Below are positions 8,750-17,208 of a DNA stretch of 64,000 nt, piece by piece. Within the stretch, counting starts at the first letter, position 1. Every line of letters begins with the position of its first letter. The position numbers and the translations under genes are program-made. The notes under the pieces were generated by a model. That model had not been told where the DNA came from, did no database searches, and saw nothing but the letters and a program-made list of their open reading frames with translations. Source of the DNA: Litorimonas taeanensis. Lineage in GTDB: Bacteria > Pseudomonadota > Alphaproteobacteria > Caulobacterales > Maricaulaceae. Location: assembly GCF_003634015.1 (NCBI RefSeq), contig NZ_RBII01000002.1, forward strand, positions 62,001-126,000, read 5' to 3'.

Positions 8750-11422
8750 ATGACAGATTCATCTGAACATAGTCCTGCGATAAAGAAGCCTTCTGCCGCG
8801 CAAAAGGATGGGCCGCTACAAACGCGGTTATACCGCTATATTTGCACAGCGCGGATTTGGCTTTTTTGGGAACGCTATGTCCCTGTCTTCCTCCTTGCGG
8901 CGCTTATTATTGGGTTATTTCTCATCGGTGTGTTTTCAGGGCTTTGGGAACGCATAGGCGACCCATGGCGCGGGATTGCCTTTATCGGGGCTTTATATGT
9001 TTTAGTACGCGCCGCCTATGCGGCTCAAAAACGCCCCTTACCGTCAATCTCTGATGCCAAAAGACGCGTGGAACGGGATTCTGGTCAACGTCATCGTCCG
9101 CTTGATGTTTTAGACGACAAACCAGCTATTGGCGCAGAAGGATGGTCAGCCCATTACGAACGCGCCGTATCGCAATCTAAATCATTAAACAGCCCGAAAC
9201 TTATCCCGACTGTGCAGCCGCGAGATCCGTATTATTTACGGTATGCTTTGCCGGTCATGATTGCAGGGGCCATGATAATGGGGTCTGGGAATAATATGGA
9301 ACGTCTGCGACGCTCTGTTTTACCTGTCTGGCAATCGGGCATTAATCCTGCAGAGGTTTCTTTCGAAGCTTGGATAGACCCGCCTGACTATACGGGCCGT
9401 CCGCCCATTTATTTCAAAGGACAAGATATTGATTCAATCCCAGAAGGCAGTGAATGGGTCGCGCGTATGAACGGGGCTAAAACCCCTACGCGTCCGCAAC
9501 TTCGCCTTGGCGGAAAATCACACTATCTGCGCCTCACAAAATTAGGTCCAAAAAGCTTTGAAGCCCGCGCGGCAATCGATCGCTCAGGAGAGGCGATATG
9601 GCGCATTGGCTCCAAACGTCAAACTTGGCCGTTAAATGTCGTGGCCGACAGCCCGCCTAATGTGACCCTTGAAGGCGTCCCCGAAGCCGATAAACAAGAC
9701 CGGTTGGTTGTCACTTATTCGCTAGAGGACGATTACGGCGTCACCGAATTGCGTTTGCAAATGGCCGAAATTCAAGCCGATTCCGTCGATCCATTTGCAC
9801 AATCGAGCTCGATTACAATCCCTCTAAGCAGTGGGTCTTTGCCCAAAGCAGTAAATGTAGAAACAAAGCAAGATCTGACACGCCACCCGCTCGCAGGGAA
9901 AAAAGTCATTGCACGATTAGTGGCTGTTGACGGGGCAAATCAAACTGCGTTTTCGGATGAAACCTATTTCAGAGTCCCTGATAAAATATTTGTCGAACCG
10001 CTTGCCAAAGCCGTGATTGAGCAACGCAATCTTGTCCTCTCTGCGATTGATACGGAATACGCCCCCGAACCCCAGACCCTAAACAGAGCTGGCATCATTT
10101 ATGATACCTACCAACCTGAAATGCGGTTGGAGAGGGCACCAGAAAACATAGAGCGCGCGGCCTTGCTTATCGAAGCTGTCACCGATCGCCCAGAAGGTTT
10201 ATTCCAAGACCCCACCGTTTATCTCGGTCTGCGCAATGTGCGAGCGCGTCTACGTTATGCACGCGAGGCCTCAGTTTTGGCCCCTATCCCAGATGAGCTT
10301 TGGTCAATTGCCTTACGAGCAGAATTTGGAATTTTAGGCACGGCTCTCGAAGAAATGCGAGAAGCCGAAGTCGCACTTCGCGAGGGCATGGCGCGCCGTG
10401 CGCCACAACGCGAAATCGATACGTTATTTGAACGCTATAACAGAGCCGTCGAAGCTTATACTGAGGAATTACGCCGCCAAGCCCTAGAAGAAGGTAACTT
10501 CGCTGAAGGCGGCAATGGCGGCGGCGGGGGGTTACAGTCCACCGACGAAATCGAAGAATTACTGAAAGCTATCGAAGAAGCCAATAGAGCCGGAGACGTG
10601 GAAGGCGCCAGACGAGCCCTCGCCCAATTGGCAGAAGTCTTAGAAAATATGAAAATCCAGCTATCACAGTCGCAAGGCGGCGGTGATGGAGAAGGCATGC
10701 AGGGTGAAATGAGCGAAGAGATGAAAGAAAATCTCGAAGAGCTTGCCGACTTGCTGGGGGAACAACGTGAGCTTCAAGATGAAACCGAAGAGTCTCAACG
10801 CAATGCAGAACAAGAAGGCGGGGACGGTGAAAACTCAGCCCTCAGCCCAGGTGAACTCGCCGCGCGCCAAGAACAATTACAGGACCTCCTAACAGAGTTA
10901 GGCAAGGACGCTGAAAAATTTGGCTTGTTCGAAGGTGACAATAGCTCTGACAACGAGGCGATAGCGGGTCAGGACGGAGAAGACGACAGCCAAACCGGCG
11001 GTGGATCGGAACAAGGTGATGAAGGAGACGGCACTGGCCGTTCTGAAAACGCCGAAGACGCTTTGTCTCGCGCGCAAGAAGCCATGTCTGGCGCGGCGGG
11101 CGCCTTAAGAAATGGTGATTTAGAACAGGCGGGTGACGCCCAAGCTGAGGCTATTCAAGCTCTGCGCCAAGCCGGACAATCAATGGCCGAAGCAGCCCTT
11201 GCGAGATCAGGTCAGCAAAACGCCGAAAATGGTGAGGAATCAGATCCATTAGGCCGAGAAAATGGGGGCGCAAATTCCGAGGATTCAGATATCGATATTG
11301 ATAACAGAGACAATGCCCAGCGGTCTCGGGAATTAATGGAAGAGCTACGTCGCCGCGCCGCCGAACAAGACCGTGCCCAAGAAGAACGAGATTATCTCGA
11401 ACGTCTGCTGAAAAGATTTTAA
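8750..11422 (+). CDS. DUF4175 (TIGR02302-type) large membrane protein
   Basis: An 890-residue protein with two N-terminal membrane helices (about residues 40-62 and 72-90) and another near residue 165, then a large domain containing YTGRPPIYFKG and EDDYGVTELRL. The C-terminal third is very rich in Glu, Gln, Gly and Asp, with predicted coiled-coil stretches. This matches the alphaproteobacterial DUF4175 family usually found after lysA. Its function is unknown; an envelope role is likely. The acidic low-complexity portion (residues about 580-860) is probably disordered. Confidence 0.85.
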   Translation: MTDSSEHSPAIKKPSAAQKDGPLQTRLYRYICTARIWLFWERYVPVFLLAALIIGLFLIGVFSGLWERIGDPWRGIAFIGALYVLVRAAYAAQKRPLPSISDAKRRVERDSGQRHRPLDVLDDKPAIGAEGWSAHYERAVSQSKSLNSPKLIPTVQPRDPYYLRYALPVMIAGAMIMGSGNNMERLRRSVLPVWQSGINPAEVSFEAWIDPPDYTGRPPIYFKGQDIDSIPEGSEWVARMNGAKTPTRPQLRLGGKSHYLRLTKLGPKSFEARAAIDRSGEAIWRIGSKRQTWPLNVVADSPPNVTLEGVPEADKQDRLVVTYSLEDDYGVTELRLQMAEIQADSVDPFAQSSSITIPLSSGSLPKAVNVETKQDLTRHPLAGKKVIARLVAVDGANQTAFSDETYFRVPDKIFVEPLAKAVIEQRNLVLSAIDTEYAPEPQTLNRAGIIYDTYQPEMRLERAPENIERAALLIEAVTDRPEGLFQDPTVYLGLRNVRARLRYAREASVLAPIPDELWSIALRAEFGILGTALEEMREAEVALREGMARRAPQREIDTLFERYNRAVEAYTEELRRQALEEGNFAEGGNGGGGGLQSTDEIEELLKAIEEANRAGDVEGARRALAQLAEVLENMKIQLSQSQGGGDGEGMQGEMSEEMKENLEELADLLGEQRELQDETEESQRNAEQEGGDGENSALSPGELAARQEQLQDLLTELGKDAEKFGLFEGDNSSDNEAIAGQDGEDDSQTGGGSEQGDEGDGTGRSENAEDALSRAQEAMSGAAGALRNGDLEQAGDAQAEAIQALRQAGQSMAEAALARSGQQNAENGEESDPLGRENGGANSEDSDIDIDNRDNAQRSRELMEELRRRAAEQDRAQEERDYLERLLKRF

Positions 11423-11461
11423 ATACCAGACCTCGCGCAATTGCAGCCTTAGCGTTTTCTC

Positions 11462-12256
11462 TTAACGCTTTATATCGGCTAATCGAAACTGGAGATGGTC
11501 ACTGTCTGGCGGCGGGTTCACATATTCCGTTCTATATTCAACTTCTGAATATGCCGGTAAAACCTTTTGTTCAAATGTGTATTCCCAACGCGTCACTTCT
11601 TCTCCTGCGGGGTTATGCAAGGTTAATATCACAGGCGGTAAAGGTTTGGCCTTTTGCGTGAGATTTTTAACTTTGCCTACAATTTCAATCACGGCCCCAT
11701 TATCCCGCTCTGCAATGAGCATTTGCGGGGCTTCGATTTTCAGCCCAGTATGGCTCACATTAATATTCATTGCGTTATAATAAGGAACGCTAGCGGGGAA
11801 GCGCTCGGCAATTGATTCCCGCGCGACAAATAAAACGACGCAAAGCCCAAAAATGAAAAGCAAAGGGATAAACCAAATCATCAAGATAACCCGTTGCCGT
11901 GCGCGGCGTTTCTCCGCCTCGACTTTATCCCGCATTAATGCATCCGCACCGCGAGCGGCCAATGACGCCCCTTGAATATCGGGCTCTGGGGTGTCCTCTG
12001 ATGTAAAAGCAGGCGTTTCGCCAAACGCCTTAGTCGGTGATTGAGTATCTTTTGAAAGCACGGAATCAATAGATTTTGCTGATTCTCGCTCAATATCTTG
12101 GAGCTGCAAATCATCTGGCGTTCCCAATTCTTCTGCGGGCGGGGACACGAACCAAGCATTTGAGCATTTTGCACAGCGCACCGTACGGCCATTCGGGCCA
12201 ATAGCCGATTCTTTTGCCATATAACGGGTGGAACATTTTGGACAGGTCAGTATCAT
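11462..12256 (-). CDS. MJ0042 zinc-ribbon / DUF3426 membrane protein
   Basis: A 264-residue protein. The N-terminus is a zinc ribbon (C5-x2-C8 and C28-x2-C31) of the MJ0042 type. A disordered acidic stretch follows, then a single membrane helix at about 123-145 (VILMIWFIPLLFIFGLCVVLF) and a C-terminal extracytoplasmic DUF3426-like beta-domain. The frame extends well upstream, but the ATG at 12256 places the ribbon at the N-terminus as in the family. It is divergent from ftsE, a conserved arrangement in related bacteria. The function is unknown, probably linked to the envelope or division. Confidence 0.85.
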   Translation of the reverse strand: MILTCPKCSTRYMAKESAIGPNGRTVRCAKCSNAWFVSPPAEELGTPDDLQLQDIERESAKSIDSVLSKDTQSPTKAFGETPAFTSEDTPEPDIQGASLAARGADALMRDKVEAEKRRARQRVILMIWFIPLLFIFGLCVVLFVARESIAERFPASVPYYNAMNINVSHTGLKIEAPQMLIAERDNGAVIEIVGKVKNLTQKAKPLPPVILTLHNPAGEEVTRWEYTFEQKVLPAYSEVEYRTEYVNPPPDSDHLQFRLADIKR

Positions 12257-12347
12257 AAGATTCTTTTTAAGAGTAGAACTACATTTTGACATGGACAGTC
12301 TTAAACGCCAAGACTTCTCCTGAATAATGATTGTCCCCGGAGTAAAA

Positions 12348-13049
12348 ATGCATCCAGACATTATCAGCTTCCGCGATGTCGGTCTGCGGTATGGTCGTGG
12401 GCCAGAAGTCCTCTCCGATGTAAACCTTTCCCTGCCCCAAGGTAGCTTTACTTTCCTCACGGGGCCATCAGGCGCTGGTAAATCCAGCCTTTTAAAGCTC
12501 TGCTATCTCGCACTTGCACCGTCACGAGGACAAATCACAGCCTTTGGTCACGATGCCGCCTTATTAAGCAATGCTGAAATTCAAGCCGTACGGCGCCGCA
12601 TTGGGGTGGTTTTACAAGATTTCACTCTTATCGATCATCTCAACGTGTTTGAAAATGTTGCCTTGCCTCTGCGTGTCGTCGGACAATCGCGGGCGGATTA
12701 TTCACAAGATGTCATCGAGCTTTTGCAATGGGTCGGGCTTGGTCATCGGCTACAAGCCTTTCCTTCCACATTATCAGGGGGGGAGAAACAACGCGCGGCC
12801 ATTGCCCGAGCCGTCATCGCAAAGCCGAATTTATTGATTGCAGATGAACCCACAGGCAATGTCGATCCGGAAATTGGACGTCGGTTATTACGTCTTTTTG
12901 CTGAAATGAACCGTGTGGGCACGACCGTTATGATTGCCACTCATGATATACACCTCATCCAAGAATTAGACGCCAGAGTGCTTCGCATTGAAAATGGGCG
13001 AGTCTTTAAAGGGCTTAACATAACGGCAACAGGGGATATCGGAATATGA
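12348..13049 (+). CDS. ftsE: Cell division ABC transporter ATPase FtsE
   Basis: A 233-residue ABC ATPase. Walker A is GPSGAGKSS, the signature is LSGGEKQR, Walker B is LLIADEPTGNVD and the switch His is in ATHD. FtsE with FtsX couples ATP use to activation of peptidoglycan hydrolases at the septum. The ATG at 12348 is chosen because GGAG sits five bases upstream; an ATG at 12327 would add seven unusual residues. ftsX follows with an ATGA overlap. Confidence 0.95.
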   Translation: MHPDIISFRDVGLRYGRGPEVLSDVNLSLPQGSFTFLTGPSGAGKSSLLKLCYLALAPSRGQITAFGHDAALLSNAEIQAVRRRIGVVLQDFTLIDHLNVFENVALPLRVVGQSRADYSQDVIELLQWVGLGHRLQAFPSTLSGGEKQRAAIARAVIAKPNLLIADEPTGNVDPEIGRRLLRLFAEMNRVGTTVMIATHDIHLIQELDARVLRIENGRVFKGLNITATGDIGI

Positions 13050-13963
13050 CGCCCCAAACCGCTCCACTCTCTGCTCAGCAATCTATCCTTATGCCCGGCG
13101 GCCATAATATGCGCACGCTGATTGGCGTTATCGCGATTATGGCATTCCTTGCGGGGTTGGCGCTCTTATTCTCAAGAGCTACGCTGCGCTTATCCGGGGA
13201 TTGGAACACTCAGCTCTCACGCTCCATGACGGTGCAGGTCTCGCTTTCCCCTCTTGCCGCGGAAAATAATTTTGACACGCAAATGCGAGTCGCAGCCGAC
13301 AGTCTGCGCGGTATTATAGGCGATAAAGCCAAGATTTCTATTGTCGATCAATCCGCCTCTCAGGCGCTGATTAAACCATGGATCGGGAATTTAGAACTCC
13401 CCGAGAGTCTAACCTTGCCTGGCCTCATCTCCATTGAGATGGCCGAGGACGGATCATTGCCCTCTATCAATCGACTGGAAAGTCAGTTGCAACAGGCAGG
13501 AATCGTCGCTTCGATTGATGACCATTCTCGTTGGGCTAATCAAATACAAGATACTGCGCGGAACTTTGTTCTAAGCGGTATAGCGCTTTTGGCGCTTTTA
13601 TTAATGGCCGCCATCGGTGTGAACTTATTCGCCACTCGCGCCTCTATGGCGGCGCAGCGATCTATCATTTCAGTCCTCGCACAAGTCGGCGCGACTGATA
13701 GCTTCATTGCAAAGCTCTTTATTGGACAAGCCGCCAGACGCAGCGCAATCGGCGCAGGCATAGGCCTCTTAATGCTTATTTTGGTTTGGTCTCTTCTCTC
13801 ATTTTCGCTAATCAGTGAAGCTATGTTCTGGTCTTCACTTAATCCTATCTTTGCCGATATTATGTGGATCAGCGGGCTATGGATTGCCTTTATTCTATTT
13901 TGCTCTTTGGCCGCTGGCGTGGCGACAAAACGCGCTTTAATCCAAGACCGAAAACGGGCTTAA
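13046..13963 (+). CDS. ftsX: Cell division protein FtsX
   Basis: A 305-residue permease-like protein overlapping ftsE by four bases (ATGA), which indicates translational coupling. It has one N-terminal membrane helix (GVIAIMAFLAGLALLFS), a large periplasmic loop with the expected paired hydrophobic segments, and three C-terminal helices, matching the FtsX topology. It transmits FtsE ATP hydrolysis to cell-wall hydrolases or their activators. The Gln-rich cytoplasmic N-terminus is divergent, as usual in this family. Confidence 0.93.
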   Translation: MTPQTAPLSAQQSILMPGGHNMRTLIGVIAIMAFLAGLALLFSRATLRLSGDWNTQLSRSMTVQVSLSPLAAENNFDTQMRVAADSLRGIIGDKAKISIVDQSASQALIKPWIGNLELPESLTLPGLISIEMAEDGSLPSINRLESQLQQAGIVASIDDHSRWANQIQDTARNFVLSGIALLALLLMAAIGVNLFATRASMAAQRSIISVLAQVGATDSFIAKLFIGQAARRSAIGAGIGLLMLILVWSLLSFSLISEAMFWSSLNPIFADIMWISGLWIAFILFCSLAAGVATKRALIQDRKRA

Positions 13964-13966
13964 TTG

Positions 13967-14662
13967 ATGTCGCCCCGTAAGAAAAACATGTCTTCACCTA
14001 TGGGCCATTCGAAACAGGCTAAGAAGAAACGCGGCTGGCTTAAATTTTTCGCGCTCTTACTGGGTGTTATATTACTTATACTTGTCGCTGGTTTTATTGC
14101 CTTCGCCGATAGGGTCGACAGCATGCGTGCCCCCCGTGATGTGGCCAAAGCGGACGGCATTGTTGTTTGGACGGGCCCCGGCGGCGGACGGTTAGAAGCG
14201 GCCGCAGAACTACTGAAAGCCGGAAAAGGCGAACGGTTATTAATCTCTGGTGTGAATACGGATTTAACCTCTGAAACCGTGTTGAATTTGTTGGATATAG
14301 ACGCGGATATTAAAAATTGTTGTGTGGATTTGGATTATGCTGCCGAAGACACAATTGGCAATGCAAGAGAGACAGCTATTTGGGCGAAAGCCTTGGGCTA
14401 TGACCATATTCTATTGGTCACATCGGCGTACCATATGCCTCGCGCTCAAAGCGAAATTGCGGTGGCCACAGGCCGAATACGCATTACGGCTTACCCTGTC
14501 CGTGCGAGCGAAGACCTGAATTGGTACTCAGATAAAGCCCGGTTTAAGCGTCTTTTAAATGAATATGCGAAACTTATCTTAACAATGCTAAGAGGGACAA
14601 ATACACGCGTTAGAGAAAGCGCGCCTGATGTGCCATTACCGGAAAAATCCGATACGCCTTAA
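13967..14662 (+). CDS. YdcF/SanA-like DUF218 membrane protein
   Basis: A 231-residue protein with a basic N-terminus, one membrane helix (FFALLLGVILLILVAGFIAFA) and a DUF218 domain: DGIVVWTGPGGGRLEAAAELL, LISGV, the acidic ENTxGNA-like DTIGNARETAIW and LLVTSAYHMPRA. Members (SanA, ElyC, YdcF) are linked to envelope integrity, without a settled reaction. The start is the ATG at 13967, one codon after an in-frame TTG abutting the ftsX stop. It is probably co-transcribed with ftsEX, and converges with the prephenate dehydrogenase gene, the stops overlapping. Confidence 0.88.
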   Translation: MSPRKKNMSSPMGHSKQAKKKRGWLKFFALLLGVILLILVAGFIAFADRVDSMRAPRDVAKADGIVVWTGPGGGRLEAAAELLKAGKGERLLISGVNTDLTSETVLNLLDIDADIKNCCVDLDYAAEDTIGNARETAIWAKALGYDHILLVTSAYHMPRAQSEIAVATGRIRITAYPVRASEDLNWYSDKARFKRLLNEYAKLILTMLRGTNTRVRESAPDVPLPEKSDTP

Positions 14663-15564
14663 TCATCTCGTCCAAAGTTAGGCGTGCTACTGTCTTGCCC
14701 TGCATCCACAATATGGCGGCGGATATCTCTCGTTTTGGCAAAATGCTCCAGCAATGTTTCGCCGTCCTCCCACCTTATCGCTCGCTTCAGCGCTGTTAAG
14801 TCTTCGATAAAGCGGTCGACCACCTCTAGCGTAGCCTCACGGTTTGAGAGGAATACATCACGCCACATAATAGGGTCAGAAGCGGCAATACGGGTGAAAT
14901 CCCGAAATCCACCCGCCGAAAATTTTACGACTTCGTTTTGCGTCACGGTTTCCATATCCACCGCCGTCCCAACAAGCGTATAAGCAATTAAATGCGGCAC
15001 ATGTGACGTGGTTGCCAAGACGATATCATGTCGCTCTGGCGTCATAATCGCAACATCACTGCCTAGCCCCTCCCAGAACGTCTTTAAAATTTGTGTTTGC
15101 TCTAATCCCTCTTCTGTTGGGGTGAGAACGCACCAACGGTCTTTGAATATCTCAGCAAAGCCTGCTTCGGGCCCGCTATGTTCTGTCCCTGCAATCGGGT
15201 GCCCCGCGACAAAACATATGTCTTTGCGTAAATGGGGTTTAACAGCCTCTATGACAGCGCCTTTTATGGAACCAACATCCGATAAGATGGCGCCCGATTT
15301 CATATTCGGAATGACTTTCTCGGCAACATCCCCCATGCGCCCCGGCGGAACACAAAGGATAACTAAATCTGCTTGCGCGGCATAAAAATCGGCTTGTCCC
15401 TCACTGACCCCATCGGCAAAGCCTAAGCGTTCAATGGCGGTACAAGCCTCTGGTGAGTTATCCATCACATAGACCGTTTTAGCCTGCCCATAAGCTTTCG
15501 CCGCGCGTGCGATTGAGCTGCCGATAAGGCCGCCGCCAATAATTAATAGCGTTTCAATTGTCAT
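14659..15564 (-). CDS. tyrA: Prephenate/arogenate dehydrogenase
   Basis: A 301-residue NAD(P)-dependent dehydrogenase of tyrosine synthesis. It starts with the Rossmann signature LIIGGGLIGSSIARA and shows VILCVPPG, SDVGSIKG, GHPIAGTEHSG and TSHVPHLIAYTLVG, all family landmarks, including the catalytic His within the TSHxPH motif. The ATG at 15564 is preferred to an upstream in-frame TTG at 15579. The chorismate mutase gene ends 34 bases upstream, consistent with an aromatic amino-acid operon. Whether prephenate or arogenate is used cannot be told from sequence. Confidence 0.93.
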   Translation of the reverse strand: MTIETLLIIGGGLIGSSIARAAKAYGQAKTVYVMDNSPEACTAIERLGFADGVSEGQADFYAAQADLVILCVPPGRMGDVAEKVIPNMKSGAILSDVGSIKGAVIEAVKPHLRKDICFVAGHPIAGTEHSGPEAGFAEIFKDRWCVLTPTEEGLEQTQILKTFWEGLGSDVAIMTPERHDIVLATTSHVPHLIAYTLVGTAVDMETVTQNEVVKFSAGGFRDFTRIAASDPIMWRDVFLSNREATLEVVDRFIEDLTALKRAIRWEDGETLLEHFAKTRDIRRHIVDAGQDSSTPNFGRDD

Positions 15565-15598
15565 GGGTTCATTCCGCAATGCGAGTTAAAAAACGAGC

Positions 15599-16360
15599 TT
15601 AGCCAATAGGCCGCGGTAAAGCCCCAATTATTTTTGCACTTGGGTCCAACCTAAGGACATCCCTAGGCACGCTATCCAAATAACCTGTCAGACTATATAA
15701 GAAAAATTCCCCGGCCTCCGCCCGTAATTCAGCGCTCGCATTGATAGCGCGTAAATCTGCACGGCACATTATCAAGGTATCATCATTGCCAGATGGCTGA
15801 ATATCCGCGGTGGCCACGGCTACGGCGACAGGCCATTCGAGTTCTCCCGTTCTAGGGAGGCCCGCTAATATATGCATATCCGCCATAGCGCCGCCCGGTC
15901 CAAGGGCCGTCCACCAACTATGCATCCCCCCTGGCGACGGCAAGATGGCTACGCCTTCAGGATCAGCATAGGTCGCCGCCATAGCGCTGCTAGCCGTAGG
16001 ATAGGTATAAGTCGGAATGGAGGCCCCAAAGCGGTCTCTGACCAATGCCAGTGACGCCATTGAATCATTTTCTAAAGCGACATGGAGCCCCATTGGGCCC
16101 TGCATGGCCAAGCTCGCGCTCATGAGTTCGGCCCAAATTCGGCTGACAAGTGGGCGCGGCGTATCCGAAGTCGCGGCGGCCAAAGCGCGGACATGGCTAT
16201 CCTCGCGTGAGGGTCGCCAAACACGCACGCCCGATTTTGCGCGTCGCACCGCTTTGGAGAGTTCTAGGCGTTCCGCAATCAGACTTAATAGCGCCTTATC
16301 AACGCGGTCTATTTCAGCGCGGACCTGATTAATGTCTGTAAAATCACTCATACTCGTCAT
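15599..16360 (-). CDS. Chorismate mutase (AroQ) with extra C-terminal domain
   Basis: A 253-residue protein. Residues about 10-90 form the all-helical AroQ chorismate mutase domain (DINQVRAEIDRVDKALLSLI, then ERLELSKAVRRAK), which converts chorismate to prephenate. The remaining 160 residues (GPMGLHVALENDSMASL onward) resemble a substrate-binding-like fold as in prephenate dehydratase proteins, but I do not see a clear dehydratase TRF motif, so dehydratase activity is doubtful. It precedes tyrA on the same strand; this operon order is common in Caulobacterales relatives, where hisC often lies between the two, though not here. Confidence 0.82.
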   Translation of the reverse strand: MTSMSDFTDINQVRAEIDRVDKALLSLIAERLELSKAVRRAKSGVRVWRPSREDSHVRALAAATSDTPRPLVSRIWAELMSASLAMQGPMGLHVALENDSMASLALVRDRFGASIPTYTYPTASSAMAATYADPEGVAILPSPGGMHSWWTALGPGGAMADMHILAGLPRTGELEWPVAVAVATADIQPSGNDDTLIMCRADLRAINASAELRAEAGEFFLYSLTGYLDSVPRDVLRLDPSAKIIGALPRPIG

Positions 16361-16371
16361 GTCTCGCCGTC

Positions 16372-17133
16372 TTATCCCTTAAAATCTCTATGCGTGGACG
16401 GCGTGCGGTTTGCAATGGGCGAGCCGCCAAATCGAGGTATTGCTACAAGAGATTTAGCTTTTTCACCTTGATGTGGTTCAATATAAAGCCGTTTTATTCC
16501 TTCTACGAGAATTAGCCCTGAAAAACCCGGCCAGACTGTCTCTCCGAATCGTTCAGAGCCTCGCAGAATTCCGCTTTTCGCAAAGGATTTAAGCGGCGGT
16601 GCATAGAGAGCACCTGACCAAATTGTTGGATGAAATCCCACTTCACGCATAGCGCTTCGCATCTGAGATCGTGAAAAGGGACGGCCTGCTCCAAAAGGGC
16701 TTCGGTCTGATCGTGCCCACAAGCCCCCACGATTAGAGGCTATAATCACAACATGTCCTTCGGGGCGGCACACTCTCCATAGCTCTGACATCAAGTCTCT
16801 GAGATTTGGCGTCTCCTCTACGCCGTGAACACAAAGCACTGTATCAAATGTATTATTAGCAAAAGGCAGAAGATTTTCTTCGGTCAGACAGGTGATGACA
16901 CCGCGCTTGCCTTTATGCGCCAAAGCCCCCTGCCCGCTCGGCATGGCCAAAACAATACGATTAGCGCTGGCTTGGTAAGGTTCTAGATAAGGGCCGCAAA
17001 AACCAAAGCCCAAAACATTTCGGCCCGATAAATCTGGCCAAAGCGTTGATAGACGGCGGCTCACCATTTCACGCGCAGCAAGCCCCAAAGGGCTGGCGTA
17101 AAACTTTTCTAATCTGAGGACGCTTTCTCTCAC
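16372..17133 (-). CDS. Class I SAM-dependent methyltransferase
   Basis: A 253-residue protein with a degenerate methyltransferase fold: NVLGFGFCGPYLEPY as motif I region, NTFDTVLCVHGVEE as the post-II Asp strand, and the LWRVCRPEGHVVII strand. The start is a GTG (17133), supported because the conserved-looking segment LEKFYASPLGLAAREMV begins soon after and no earlier or nearby ATG exists. The substrate is unknown. It ends 12 bases before the chorismate mutase gene, suggesting co-transcription. Confidence 0.82.
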   Translation of the reverse strand: MRESVLRLEKFYASPLGLAAREMVSRRLSTLWPDLSGRNVLGFGFCGPYLEPYQASANRIVLAMPSGQGALAHKGKRGVITCLTEENLLPFANNTFDTVLCVHGVEETPNLRDLMSELWRVCRPEGHVVIIASNRGGLWARSDRSPFGAGRPFSRSQMRSAMREVGFHPTIWSGALYAPPLKSFAKSGILRGSERFGETVWPGFSGLILVEGIKRLYIEPHQGEKAKSLVAIPRFGGSPIANRTPSTHRDFKG

Positions 17134-17208
17134 GTCTTTAGTTTAAAGAGAATAGTCCGAACGAACAGCCCTTTATTTAAGATGTCACCGCATTAAATTG
17201 TGATGACG